Source: Lysinibacillus sp. FSL K6-0232 (GTDB lineage: Bacteria > Bacillota > Bacilli > Bacillales_A > Planococcaceae). From it: DNA of 64,000 nt. The stretch spans positions 1,416,001-1,480,000 of the forward strand of contig NZ_JBBOYW010000001.1 in the NCBI RefSeq assembly GCF_038008325.1. Reading direction: 5' to 3'. Shown here in pieces: positions 48,380 to 56,745 of the stretch. Numbering within the stretch: the stretch's first letter is position 1; each line of letters starts with the position of its first letter. Made by a program: the position numbers and the translations under genes. The notes under the pieces are model-generated. The model was not told the DNA's origin. It was given only the letters and a program-made list of their open reading frames with translations, and searched no databases.

Positions 48380-48415
48380 TTGACCTCCTGTAGTTCCAAT
48401 CAATGAAGTAGTGAT

Positions 48416-48425
48416 ATCTATTATC
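48416..48425. repeat. Left target duplication of the IS4-type element
   Basis: ATCTATTATC, repeated at 49680-49689. The final C may belong to the element, so the duplication is 9 or 10 bases. Confidence 0.75.
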
Positions 48426-48471
48426 ACGTCTGTTGATTAACTAAATTTTCCTATAAAAAACTAATAAAAAA

Positions 48472-48529
48472 GAGAGATTCCATGTAAAATGTAAGTTACC
48501 ACACCAACATTTACGAGGAGGAATCTCTC
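48472..48529 (+). promoter_or_regulatory. Stem-loop over the transposase ribosome-binding site
   Basis: GAGAGATTCC (48472-48481) pairs perfectly with GGAATCTCTC (48520-48529), whose last base abuts the ATG. An inner stem (GTAAAATGT with ACATTTAC) extends it, leaving GAGGA of the ribosome-binding site in a bulge. This would limit translation of messages that include the left end. Confidence 0.75.
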
Positions 48530-49657
48530 ATGGCTAAGAATACCACGATTTTCACATTACTTCAAAACTTTATTTCACAGGAAGAACTGGACGGGATTCT
48601 AGCTGAGTTTCAGTTTGAAGATACGGCTCGTAAATGTAATGTAGCGACACTTTTAGACTACTTGGTTGGTGCTGCTACATTTGAATGGAAAAGTATGCGC
48701 CACGCTGCGGATGTTGCACCCGCACACGGCTTAAAATCAGTGGACTATTCGACACTTTCAAAACGTTTAGGTGAACTGAATTACCTCATCGTGAAGCGTA
48801 TTTTCGAATTAATTGTCGGCCGATTAAACCGAGCTGCAAGGCGTTCTCTCAAGTTAAAAAAAGAACTTCTGGCAATTGATTCGACAACGATTACGGTCGG
48901 AAAAACTCGTTTACCATGGGCGCTTTATCACGGGAATCGTTCAGGGATCAAACTGCACGTCAGCTTTACAAATGAAACAGGTATGCCTCTTCAAATCGTT
49001 GAAACAACTGGGCTGAAGCATGATGGTCCAATCGGTGTTCAATTAGAAGATAAGCGTTTTATTTTAGTGGCGGATCGTGCTTATTTTTCAATTGATAAAG
49101 TCGATCGATATGCAAAAACGCAGCAGGATTTTGTCATTCGTTTAAAAGAGAATATTCAGTTAAACCGTAAAAAATCGTTACAACGAGCAGCTGTGGAAGG
49201 TTCAAATATCGTCGCAGACTTTACTTGTACGCTAGGTACGGCACAAAAACAAACCGAAAAACGCCATCGTATTGTCGAGTTTACCGATTATGAAGGTGCG
49301 ATTGTACGTGTCGTCACGAATCTTCGCGATGTATCCGCAGAAGAAATCGCAGGCATGTATAAGGAACGTTGGGCAATCGAATCCTTCTTTCGCTGGATTA
49401 AACAAAATTTAAATGTGCCAGTATTATTTGGCACGACTAAAAATGCGGTATTTAGTCAGCTTTTCGCCGCGTTAATTGCCTATGTTTTATTAAAGTTTTT
49501 ACACAGCCGCATTCAGTTGAAATCAGACGTAGACTCCTTGTCATTCGCAGGTTTTACACGCCTGTTTCTTTGGCATGCGCTTCCGGTGAAATGGCGAACG
49601 TACGTCGAAGAAATCTTATCATCAGCTCGGATGATTTATCAAAAAAGTGTTACGTGA
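48530..49657 (+). CDS. IS4-family transposase
   Basis: 375 residues, intact. DDE core: Asp in LLAIDSTTITVGKT, Asp in FILVADRAYFS, and the IS4-type YREK signature YKERWAIESFFRWIK with the exact Tyr-x2-Arg-x3-Glu-x6-Lys spacing. N-terminal helical DNA-binding part with LLDYLVGAATFEWKSMRH. ATG 48530 behind GAGGAGG. No stop or frameshift, so likely functional. Confidence 0.93.
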   Translation: MAKNTTIFTLLQNFISQEELDGILAEFQFEDTARKCNVATLLDYLVGAATFEWKSMRHAADVAPAHGLKSVDYSTLSKRLGELNYLIVKRIFELIVGRLNRAARRSLKLKKELLAIDSTTITVGKTRLPWALYHGNRSGIKLHVSFTNETGMPLQIVETTGLKHDGPIGVQLEDKRFILVADRAYFSIDKVDRYAKTQQDFVIRLKENIQLNRKKSLQRAAVEGSNIVADFTCTLGTAQKQTEKRHRIVEFTDYEGAIVRVVTNLRDVSAEEIAGMYKERWAIESFFRWIKQNLNVPVLFGTTKNAVFSQLFAALIAYVLLKFLHSRIQLKSDVDSLSFAGFTRLFLWHALPVKWRTYVEEILSSARMIYQKSVT

Positions 49658-49679
49658 TTTTGGCTAATCAACACGCGTG

Positions 49680-49689
49680 ATCTATTATC
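49680..49689. repeat. Right target duplication of the IS4-type element
   Basis: ATCTATTATC, same as at 48416-48425, directly after the right inverted repeat. Confidence 0.75.
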
Positions 49690-49705
49690 TGACATTTTAT
49701 TGGTT

Positions 49706-49733
49706 TTGACAACAATGGTGTAAATTTTATACG
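49706..49733 (+). promoter_or_regulatory. Sigma-A promoter of the ypjD-dapB-mgsA operon
   Basis: Perfect TTGACA, 16 bases, TATACG. It begins 17 bases to the right of the IS4 target duplication, so it survived the insertion. Confidence 0.7.
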
Positions 49734-49758
49734 ATGGTAAATAGGAGTGTGATGAACT

Positions 49759-50094
49759 ATGACAGAACAACTATCAATGCAAGCTCTGCAACAACGTGTG
49801 GATGATTATATAGGACAATTTAAAGAAGGCTATTTTCCACCATTTGAGCTATTAGCGCGTCTTACAGAGGAGCTTGGTGAGCTATCGCGTGAAGTGCAGG
49901 ATGTATACGGGCAAAAAAAGAAAAAGAGTACGGAAGGAACAAATAGTATTGAAGAAGAGCTAGGGGACTTTTTCTTTGTCCTAGTATGCTTTGCAAATGC
50001 ACAAGGCATTCAATTAGATCAAGCACTTTTACGCGTCATACATAAGTTTGAAACGAGAGATAAGGATCGTTGGACAAGAAAGGATGAAGAATAA
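49759..50094 (+). CDS. ypjD: MazG-like nucleotide pyrophosphohydrolase (YpjD)
   Basis: 111 residues, all-alpha. Metal-binding pattern EELGEL followed by [15 protein letters not shown] gives the ExxE and ExxD pairs of the MazG/dUTPase-2 fold. It should hydrolyse a non-canonical or excess NTP. ATG 49759 behind AGGAG. The stop shares one base with the dapB start. Same order as in B. subtilis. Confidence 0.88.
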   Translation: MTEQLSMQALQQRVDDYIGQFKEGYFPPFELLARLTEELGELSREVQDVYGQKKKKSTEGTNSIEEELGDFFFVLVCFANAQGIQLDQALLRVIHKFETRDKDRWTRKDEE

Positions 50095-50891
50095 TGTCGA
50101 TTCGTGTAGCCATTGCAGGAGCAAGAGGAAAAATGGGAGCTGAGGCTGTACATACGGTTATGAAACATGACAAAATGGAATTAGTAGCTGTACTAGATTA
50201 TAAGGAAGTAGGAAAAACATTAGCTGATTTAGAAATGTTTCCAGCCAGTTACACAGCACCTATCTTTACAGATATGCATGAGCTTGTAGAAGCAACTGCA
50301 CCAGACGTACTAGTAGACCTAACAAATCCCCATGCAGTATACAAACATACTAAAGAGGCATTGACATTAAATGTGCGACCTGTCATTGGTACAACGGGAT
50401 TTACAGATGTACAGCTTGAGGAATTAACAGCAATAGCTAAAGAAAAAGAACTAGGCTGTATTATCGCACCCAACTTTGCCATCGGTGCTATTTTAATGAT
50501 GAAATTCGCCAAAGAAGCAGCAAAATACTTACCTGATGTAGAAATTATAGAAATGCACCACGATCAAAAGCTTGATGCACCCTCTGGCACAGCCGTAAAA
50601 ACTGCACAATTAATACAAGAGGTTCGTGCACCAAAAGCTCAAGGACATCCAGAAGAAAAAGAAACCATTGCAGGTGCAAGAGGTGGAGATATTGATGGCA
50701 TGCGTATTCACTCCGTACGCTTACCGGGTTTAGTGGCACACCAGCAAGTATTATTTGGAGGGGATGGGCAGCTGTTAACAATTCGCCATGATTCACTAAA
50801 TCGTAACTCTTTTATGTCAGGTGTGGCATTTTGTATAGAAGAGGTTATGAAAATGGATCAGCTTGTATATGGTTTAGAAAACATCATTTAA
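50094..50891 (+). CDS. dapB: 4-hydroxy-tetrahydrodipicolinate reductase
   Basis: 265 residues. N-terminal GARGKMG dinucleotide motif (9-15), the GTTGFT loop, and the substrate signature [15 protein letters not shown] with catalytic His and Lys. It supplies lysine, diaminopimelate for the wall, and dipicolinate for spores. ATG overlaps the ypjD stop. Confidence 0.96.
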   Translation: MSIRVAIAGARGKMGAEAVHTVMKHDKMELVAVLDYKEVGKTLADLEMFPASYTAPIFTDMHELVEATAPDVLVDLTNPHAVYKHTKEALTLNVRPVIGTTGFTDVQLEELTAIAKEKELGCIIAPNFAIGAILMMKFAKEAAKYLPDVEIIEMHHDQKLDAPSGTAVKTAQLIQEVRAPKAQGHPEEKETIAGARGGDIDGMRIHSVRLPGLVAHQQVLFGGDGQLLTIRHDSLNRNSFMSGVAFCIEEVMKMDQLVYGLENII

Positions 50892-50910
50892 AGATGGGGA
50901 TGGAAGCTAT

Positions 50911-51315
50911 ATGAAAATCGCATTAATTGCACACGATCATAAAAAAGATAATTTAGTACAGTTTGCTATTGCTTACCAAAATATTTTACAGGAGCATACC
51001 CTATATGCGACGGGCACAACAGGACAACGTGTAATTGAAGCTACTGGTTTAGAGGTTACACGTTTTCGTTCAGGTCCTCTTGGTGGCGACCAACAAATTG
51101 GCGCAATGATTGCCAATAATGATATGGACATGGTCATTTTTTTCCGTGATCCTTTAACAGCACAACCACATGAGCCAGACGTTTCTGCACTTATCCGTCT
51201 TTGTGATGTTTACCAAGTGCCACTGGCAACAAATATGGGTACAGCAGAAATACTACTAAAGGGCCTACAGGAAGGCTTTGTGGATTGGAGAATGATACAA
51301 GAAAGACGCAATTAA
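50911..51315 (+). CDS. mgsA: Methylglyoxal synthase
   Basis: 134 residues, normal length. [13 protein letters not shown] opening, the phosphate-binding GTTGQRV loop, and the [12 protein letters not shown] and FFRDPL blocks with catalytic Asp are intact. It converts dihydroxyacetone phosphate to methylglyoxal and is a bypass of glycolysis. ATG 50911 behind GGGGATGGAAG. In B. subtilis bshB1 comes next; here it is missing. Confidence 0.95.
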   Translation: MKIALIAHDHKKDNLVQFAIAYQNILQEHTLYATGTTGQRVIEATGLEVTRFRSGPLGGDQQIGAMIANNDMDMVIFFRDPLTAQPHEPDVSALIRLCDVYQVPLATNMGTAEILLKGLQEGFVDWRMIQERRN

Positions 51316-51316
51316 T

Positions 51317-51338
51317 CAATTACGCCTCAGCGTAATTG
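51317..51338 (+). terminator. Short palindrome after mgsA
   Basis: CAATTACGC pairs perfectly with GCGTAATTG around CTCA. No U-tract follows (TCGCTTCG), so this may be a small dispersed repeat or a weak terminator. The 97-base gap to bshA shows no remnant of a gene. Confidence 0.45.
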
Positions 51339-51412
51339 TCGCTTCGCTTTCGATACAAAAAGAATTTGTTGAACCAAGATAAAAGGCGTGATAAAGAAAG
51401 GATGAATATCGA

Positions 51413-52558
51413 ATGAAAAAGCTAAAAATAGGCATTACTTGTTATCCAACAGTTGGAGGCTCTGGTGTTATCGCAACAGAATTAGGCAAAATGCTTGCAG
51501 AAAGAGGACATGAAATTCATTTCATTACCTCAAGCGTACCATTTCGTTTGAACAAAATTTATCCAACCGTCTTTTTCCATGAAGTCGAAGTTAATAATTA
51601 TTCAGTATTTCAATATTCACCATACGATATTGCATTAGCGAGTAAAATGGCAGACGTCATCAAGGATGAAGGGTTGGATGTGTTGCATGTGCATTATGCA
51701 ATTCCACATGCAGTATGTGCGGTGCTAGCACGCGAAATGAGCGGTCAAGATATTGGCATCGTCACAACGCTTCATGGTACAGATATATCGGTGTTAGGGC
51801 AAGATTCTACACTGTCACAGGCTATCAAGTATGGTATTGATAAATCGGATATTGTTACGACTGTATCACATGCCCTAAAAGAGCAAACATATGAATTGAT
51901 TGATACAACAAAACCAATTGATACAATCTATAACTTTGTGGATGAGCGTGAGTACTTCCCTCGCAATCCAGGAAACTTAAAAGCACAATTCGGTATAGAG
52001 GAAGATGAAAAAGTTATTATTCATGTATCAAACTTCCGTAAAATTAAAAACCTTCCACATATTGTAGAGGCATTTATGAAAATCCGCGCAAATATGAAGG
52101 CTAAACTATTATTAGTAGGGGATGGCCCTGAAAAGCACCGTGTTATGGATCAAGTAAAGGAGAGTCCATATATGAGTGATGTTTTATTTTTAGGGAAACA
52201 AGAAAACCTAGCTGAATTATATGCGATTAGCGACTTGAAACTTCTACTCTCACAGCAAGAGTCATTTGGGCTTGTGCTGTTAGAGGCAATGGCTTGTGGC
52301 GTGCCTTGTATCGGATCAAATGTAGGGGGAATCCCAGAGGTTATTGAGCATGGCGTAGATGGCTATATCGTAGAACAAGGGGATACAGATGCAGTAGCAG
52401 AGTATGCAGTTCGCTTATTGCAAAATGAAGAACAGTTACTGCGTTTTAGAGAGGCTGCGATTCGCGCCGTGAGCGATAAATTCCATTCCTCTAAAATTGT
52501 TGAGCAATATGAACAGCTATATGAGAGGGTTGCAGAAAAAAATCATGCAAAACAATAA
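51413..52558 (+). CDS. bshA: N-acetyl-alpha-D-glucosaminyl L-malate synthase, BshA
   Basis: 381-residue GT4 glycosyltransferase. ITCYPTVGGSGVIATELG opening, VTTLHGTDISVLG, and the nucleotide-sugar E-x7-E block SFGLVLLEAMACGVP are typical of BshA. It joins GlcNAc to L-malate in the first step of bacillithiol synthesis. ATG 51413 behind AAAGGATG. The end overlaps cca by 14 bases. Confidence 0.94.
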   Translation: MKKLKIGITCYPTVGGSGVIATELGKMLAERGHEIHFITSSVPFRLNKIYPTVFFHEVEVNNYSVFQYSPYDIALASKMADVIKDEGLDVLHVHYAIPHAVCAVLAREMSGQDIGIVTTLHGTDISVLGQDSTLSQAIKYGIDKSDIVTTVSHALKEQTYELIDTTKPIDTIYNFVDEREYFPRNPGNLKAQFGIEEDEKVIIHVSNFRKIKNLPHIVEAFMKIRANMKAKLLLVGDGPEKHRVMDQVKESPYMSDVLFLGKQENLAELYAISDLKLLLSQQESFGLVLLEAMACGVPCIGSNVGGIPEVIEHGVDGYIVEQGDTDAVAEYAVRLLQNEEQLLRFREAAIRAVSDKFHSSKIVEQYEQLYERVAEKNHAKQ

Positions 52559-53714
52559 AGAATGGCAGGCAGCGTATGTCGTGATTCAACAGCTAGAGCA
52601 GGCTGGCTTTGAGGCGGTTATTGTTGGCGGTGCAGTAAGGGATGCTTTACTGCAACGACCTGCTCATGATGTCGATGTTGCGACAAATGCGATGCCTGAG
52701 GAAGTAAAAGCGGTTTTTCCACGAACCGTAGATATTGGGATTCAGCATGGGACGGTACTTGTGATCGTACCTGCTGGCTCTGTTGAGGTCACAACCTATC
52801 GCACGGATGGCGAATATACGGATCATCGCAGACCAGAGCAAGTTTATTTTGTGCGTTCACTAAAGGAAGACCTGCAACGACGTGACTTTACAATGAATGC
52901 GCTTGCTCTAAGACGAGATGGTTCTATTGTTGATTTTTATGGTGGTCGCCAAGATATCGAGCAGCGAGTCATTCGAGCTGTTGGTGATGCACAAAAGCGC
53001 TTTGCAGAGGATGCTTTACGCATGCTGCGAGCCATTCGCTTTTCTGCGCAGCTTGATTTTACAATAGTAGCAGATACACTAGCTGCTATCCGCTACCAAG
53101 CGGCTGATCTTGCCTTTATTGCGAAAGAGCGTATTAAAGCAGAGCTTGATAAGCTATGGGTAGGACAAGCTGTTTATCGTGCTATTCTTCAATTAGAGGA
53201 GAGTAACCTAGCTGCTTATTTAGCAGGCAACTTCCACGCTGAAGATTGGCACTATTTTCATACTGAGGATAAGCTTGTAGGCTGGGCATATTTTGCCTTA
53301 TTACAGGGAGAGCATTGGCAGGAGATCGTGCGAAATTACCGACTATCCAATAAGGAAATGGCATTTATTCAAGCTGTGATTACAGCCTTTCAAGCTTTGG
53401 CAGATGGCTGGACAAATGAGCATTATTTTATGTATACAGAGCAGGAGCTGGAGGTAGCATGTTATTTTGCACAATTAAGGCAGCTAAATGTGCCATATCC
53501 ACAGCAAAGTATTCGTGAGCTACAAGCACAGCTACCGATTCACCATAAGCAGGAGCTTGTTGTTAATGGTACGGATTTGCTGAAATGGTCTGGTAAAAAG
53601 GGTGGTCCTTGGGTAAAGGAGGCATTAGCAAAGATATTGCAAGCTATTCTGCAGCGAGAGCTACAAAATGATCGACAGCAAATAAAAAAGTGGTTAGCAC
53701 AACACTATTTTTAA
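52545..53714 (+). CDS. cca: CCA-adding tRNA nucleotidyltransferase
   Basis: 389 residues, class II family. Catalytic block GGAVRDALLQRPAHDVDVAT with the two aspartates, then RRDFTMNALA and the ERIKAELDKLW helix. It builds or repairs the 3' CCA of tRNAs. The ATG at 52545 overlaps bshA; the best ribosome-binding site (GAGAGGG) is rather far, so a start at the TTG at 52530 cannot be excluded. Translational coupling with bshA is likely. Confidence 0.93.
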   Translation: MQNNKEWQAAYVVIQQLEQAGFEAVIVGGAVRDALLQRPAHDVDVATNAMPEEVKAVFPRTVDIGIQHGTVLVIVPAGSVEVTTYRTDGEYTDHRRPEQVYFVRSLKEDLQRRDFTMNALALRRDGSIVDFYGGRQDIEQRVIRAVGDAQKRFAEDALRMLRAIRFSAQLDFTIVADTLAAIRYQAADLAFIAKERIKAELDKLWVGQAVYRAILQLEESNLAAYLAGNFHAEDWHYFHTEDKLVGWAYFALLQGEHWQEIVRNYRLSNKEMAFIQAVITAFQALADGWTNEHYFMYTEQELEVACYFAQLRQLNVPYPQQSIRELQAQLPIHHKQELVVNGTDLLKWSGKKGGPWVKEALAKILQAILQRELQNDRQQIKKWLAQHYF

Positions 53715-53800
53715 GGAAGCATTCAAAGCCGCCCCCTTGCACGGATTTACAGTATGATCTAGACTAAAATAGTGAAGTTGACAAAAGGATTGATGGAAAC

Positions 53801-54784
53801 ATGACAAATTCCATAAAGGATAAAATTTTAAAAAGCCTATTAGAGGCAGATGGGGAAGCGGTATCAGGTCAGGACTTAGCAGATGCGCTTGGTGTTTCAC
53901 GAACGGCTATTTGGAAGCATATGCAGACGCTCCAGGAGGAAGGCTATACCTTTGAAACCATTAAGAAGAAAGGCTATGTCCTAACGGGTGTACCGAATAG
54001 CTTAAGCCCAACACAAATTGAATTATTTTTACAAACAGAGCACTTTGGACGTGAAATTCATTATTATGATGTTGTAGATTCTACCCAAATTATTGCCCAT
54101 AAGCTTGCACAAGAAGGCGCTCCACATGGCACGGTCGTCATTGGCGAGGAACAAACAGCAGGGCGTGGTCGTATGGCTCGCCCATGGGAGTCCGCACATG
54201 GCACAGGTATATGGATGACAGTTATTGTGCGACCAGATGTGACACCTCAGCAAGCATCGTCCTATACGCTTGTTGTAGCAGTAGCCATTACAATGGCGAT
54301 TAAAACATTGTATAAGGATATAGAGCCAGCAATTAAATGGCCGAATGACTTATTGGTGAATGGTAAAAAATGTACGGGTATTTTAACGGAGATGCAGGCT
54401 GAGGCGGACTGTGTGCAAGCATTGCTTGTAGGCATTGGGATTAATGCGAATCAAGTAGCTGCTGATTTTTCGCCTGATATTGCTGATATTGCCACATCCT
54501 TACGCTTAGAGGCAGGCGAGGAAATTAATCGTGCTACACTAGTCGCATCCATCTTGCACTATTTAGAGCAATTTACAGCGTTATATGTAAAGGAAGGTTT
54601 TGCAAGTATAAAAGCGTTGTGGGAGCAACTATCCTGTACAATTGGGCAGCGCATTGAAGTAACAACAATTCGAGAGCGCTTTGAAGGTGTTGCGAGCGGC
54701 ATTACAGATGATGGTGTGTTACAGCTAACACAGGATGATGGCACTGTGCGAACAATTTATGCTGGCGATATTAAATTACTATAA
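53801..54784 (+). CDS. birA: Biotin-protein ligase and biotin operon repressor
   Basis: 327 residues. N-terminal winged helix (1-65, with GVSRTAIWKHMQTLQEEGY), central ligase with GRGRMARPWESAHGTGIW, and KWPNDLLVNGKKCTGIL with the catalytic Lys, then a C-terminal SH3-like cap. It biotinylates acetyl-CoA carboxylase and represses biotin genes. ATG 53801. GRGRMARPW has Ala where Gly is most common. Confidence 0.94.
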   Translation: MTNSIKDKILKSLLEADGEAVSGQDLADALGVSRTAIWKHMQTLQEEGYTFETIKKKGYVLTGVPNSLSPTQIELFLQTEHFGREIHYYDVVDSTQIIAHKLAQEGAPHGTVVIGEEQTAGRGRMARPWESAHGTGIWMTVIVRPDVTPQQASSYTLVVAVAITMAIKTLYKDIEPAIKWPNDLLVNGKKCTGILTEMQAEADCVQALLVGIGINANQVAADFSPDIADIATSLRLEAGEEINRATLVASILHYLEQFTALYVKEGFASIKALWEQLSCTIGQRIEVTTIRERFEGVASGITDDGVLQLTQDDGTVRTIYAGDIKLL

Positions 54785-54789
54785 AAAAG

Positions 54790-54825
54790 AAGCTGCAAGA
54801 AGATAAAACTTGCAGCTTTTCTTTA
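54790..54825 (+). terminator. Terminator of birA
   Basis: AAGCTGCAAG pairs perfectly with CTTGCAGCTT, 9-base loop, followed by TTCTTTATT. Confidence 0.85.
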
Positions 54826-54850
54826 TTTGAAAGAGCAGTGCGGGTAAACG

Positions 54851-55687
54851 CTATTTTAATGATAAGTCGATATCACCATTTGATGAGGAAATAGTAAGCT
54901 GATGCTCACCATTGTATACTTGTGATACGGTATTACCTTGTTCTTTATCATTAATTGTAATATCACCAAAGCTTGTTGTTAGGTCGAAGCCAATATCGTC
55001 CTTGCTATTTTGTAAATGCAGCGTTGTATCACCAAAGCTGGAGGTAATCGTAGATGAGCCATAAAGCGTGCCGTTCATATCAATATCGCCATGCTCACTA
55101 TCAATTGTTAAACCATTATTGATCGCTTGCTGGAATGTTATATCACCGAAGGATTGATTAATCGTTGTTTTTTCACCAGCTGTCTGTTCAAACATAATAT
55201 CACCATAATCTTGCTGAAGGTCTAGCTGTTGATAATGAAGCTGATGAATAGCTATATCGCCAAAGTTATTGTTGATCGTTAGTGTACTTAGCTCATTATC
55301 TGCTGGTACATAGATTTTGATAGAGGGAGAATGCCAGCTACCAAAGCCAAATTCTATACGATTCTTGTTCTTTGTGGCTGTTTCAATAAACAATGTGTCA
55401 TTGTCAATCTGATATGTGATATCCTGCTCCTCAAGCGCCTTTATTTCCAGCTTATAATCACTACCAGCTGCAATAATTTCCACATCGCCATAATCATTGC
55501 GAATATCTATATTTGTAAATGCATCGAGTGTATAAGATTGACTTGCCAATTGTTGCTTGCTTGGCACATGAAAGCCATCCTCATCTTTAATAATAAGCCA
55601 GCGACCGCCTGAAAAATAACCAATAAGCGCTAGTAAAATGCCTAATGAAATCATTGCTAGAGCAATAAGGGTGTGCTTTGCAGTCAT
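54851..55687 (-). CDS. DUF4097 beta-helix envelope protein
   Basis: 278 residues: N-terminal membrane helix (about 7-26) and an outward domain of repeated strands with the marker FGD or YGD followed by I/T about every 20 residues (NDYGDVEI, NNFGDIAI, QDYGDIMF, QSFGDITF, EHGDIDM, SSFGDTTL, TSFGDITI). This is the DUF4097 fold found in LiaG-like proteins. It overlaps the DUF1700 gene by four bases (ATGA-type), so it is last in the PadR operon. Role in envelope stress is inferred from similar operons. Confidence 0.85.
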   Translation of the reverse strand: MTAKHTLIALAMISLGILLALIGYFSGGRWLIIKDEDGFHVPSKQQLASQSYTLDAFTNIDIRNDYGDVEIIAAGSDYKLEIKALEEQDITYQIDNDTLFIETATKNKNRIEFGFGSWHSPSIKIYVPADNELSTLTINNNFGDIAIHQLHYQQLDLQQDYGDIMFEQTAGEKTTINQSFGDITFQQAINNGLTIDSEHGDIDMNGTLYGSSTITSSFGDTTLHLQNSKDDIGFDLTTSFGDITINDKEQGNTVSQVYNGEHQLTISSSNGDIDLSLK

Positions 55688-56289
55688 TTAGAAGCCCCCT
55701 TTCTTTTTTTCGTTATTGTATGGAATAATCTCCCTAAGGCTTCAATTGAAATAAGGACGATTTTCTTGATCGCACGCATAATAAGCGGGAAGATTAACAC
55801 ACCTAATCCTGTAATAATAAAACCGACCCCTATAAAGAGCAGTGCAGTTGGCCAATGCTCTGTTAAAATCAGAATGCCTCCAATAACTGCAGCAATGCCA
55901 CTGACGAAAATACTTGCAGCAGTAGCACCAATCGCAAAGATAATACTAGCAATTACAACCCCAAAGGAAAAAATAAGTGCAATAGCTGCTGCTAATAATG
56001 GTAATGAGAGCGGCGCAGATAGAATGGCTAAAATAATTAGCCAAATAGCGGTCATATTCTTTGTTGTTGATTTTGCGGAAGGGGTGTCCAAATCCTTTAA
56101 GGCAAAATCCGCTAATATTTGTGCAGCAACATGTGAAGGGGAGCCTAATTGTGCAATCACTTGTTGCTCATTACCCTCTCCCGCCTCGTCAAAATATTCC
56201 TCATAATAGGCAAGCGCAGCATCTAACTCATGCGCAGGAAGCCGATGTAATTTTTTTCGTAGCTTTTTTAAGTAGCTTGCTCTATCCAT
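55684..56289 (-). CDS. DUF1700 family membrane protein
   Basis: 201 residues. The N-terminal 65 residues are the DUF1700 helical domain (YLKKLRKKLHRLPAHELDAAL and YYEEYFDEAG), followed by four hydrophobic segments (about 80-180) and a basic tail. These proteins go with PadR regulators and DUF4097 proteins and resemble anti-sigma or sensor partners. It overlaps padR by 8 bases and the DUF4097 gene by 4. Molecular function not known. Confidence 0.84.
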   Translation of the reverse strand: MDRASYLKKLRKKLHRLPAHELDAALAYYEEYFDEAGEGNEQQVIAQLGSPSHVAAQILADFALKDLDTPSAKSTTKNMTAIWLIILAILSAPLSLPLLAAAIALIFSFGVVIASIIFAIGATAASIFVSGIAAVIGGILILTEHWPTALLFIGVGFIITGLGVLIFPLIMRAIKKIVLISIEALGRLFHTITKKRKGASK

Positions 56290-56602
56290 CTAAATTCCCT
56301 CCTAAAAGTACACAATCAACCTTTTCCTTATACGTTTGCCATTCCTTCAATAGCTCCAATAATCGTATACGTCCTTGCTCCGTAATTTGATAATAGCGTC
56401 TATTTCTACCTTGAAAGGGCTGATCGTAGGTTGTTAAGTAGTTGGCTTTTTGCAAGCGACGTAATACAGGATACAGTGTGGACTCGGATATATCCATCAC
56501 GGCTTGCACCTGCTGTGTTAATGAGTAACCATAAGCATCCTCTTTATCAACAATGGCGAGTACACAAGCATCCAGTAAAGCTGAACCTAGCTGAAATGTC
56601 AT
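56282..56602 (-). CDS. PadR-family transcriptional regulator
   Basis: 106 residues: winged helix with the PadR signature ISESTLYPVLRRLQKANYL and the wing YDQPFQGRNRRYYQITEQGR, then a short C-terminal helix (PadR subfamily 2). ATG 56602 behind AGGTGGAAAG. First gene of a three-gene overlapping operon. A palindrome covers the operon promoter, so it probably represses its own transcription. Effector unknown. Confidence 0.9.
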   Translation of the reverse strand: MTFQLGSALLDACVLAIVDKEDAYGYSLTQQVQAVMDISESTLYPVLRRLQKANYLTTYDQPFQGRNRRYYQITEQGRIRLLELLKEWQTYKEKVDCVLLGGNLDG

Positions 56603-56642
56603 CTTTCCACCTCACATTCAAACCTATACTTCATTTTATATT

Positions 56643-56693
56643 ATATGTCATATAGTATGTTAATAGTATATGACGTATAGTATTGTTTGTCAA
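56643..56693 (-). promoter_or_regulatory. Promoter of the PadR operon with overlapping palindromic operator
   Basis: On the minus strand TTGACA (56688-56693), 17 bases, TATACT (56665-56670). A palindrome, ATATGTCATATA at 56643-56654 and TATATGACGTAT at 56667-56678 (11 of 12 bases complementary), covers the -10 and start region. ATGT/ACAT-centred palindromes are usual PadR sites. Confidence 0.78.
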
Positions 56694-56711
56694 ATAATTA
56701 AAAAATAATAT

Positions 56712-56740
56712 TTGAAGATTACGAGGATTATTGTTATAGT
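56712..56740 (+). promoter_or_regulatory. Sigma-A promoter of the pan leader
   Basis: TTGAAG, 17 bases, TATAGT. Predicted transcription start near 56746-56748, exactly where the structured leader begins. It is divergent from, and only 19 bases away from, the PadR operon promoter. Confidence 0.78.
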
Positions 56741-56745
56741 ATGTG

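Larger units (their letters stand above)
48425..49679 (+). mobile_element. IS4-family insertion sequence, complete, about 1255 bp
   Basis: Terminal inverted repeats begin CACG and share TGTTGATTA: CACGTCTGTTGATTAACTAA at the left and, read inward, CACGCGTGTTGATTAGCCAA at the right, with 16 of 20 bases the same. ATCTATTATC flanks both ends. One intact transposase on the plus strand. It separates the divergent ypjC and ypjD genes and moves ypjC away from most of its upstream region. Confidence 0.85.

Noticed and set aside
45171-49689. Composite transposon formed by the two insertion sequences
   Set aside because: The elements belong to different families (IS1182 and IS4), have different ends, and each has its own target duplication, so they arrived separately.
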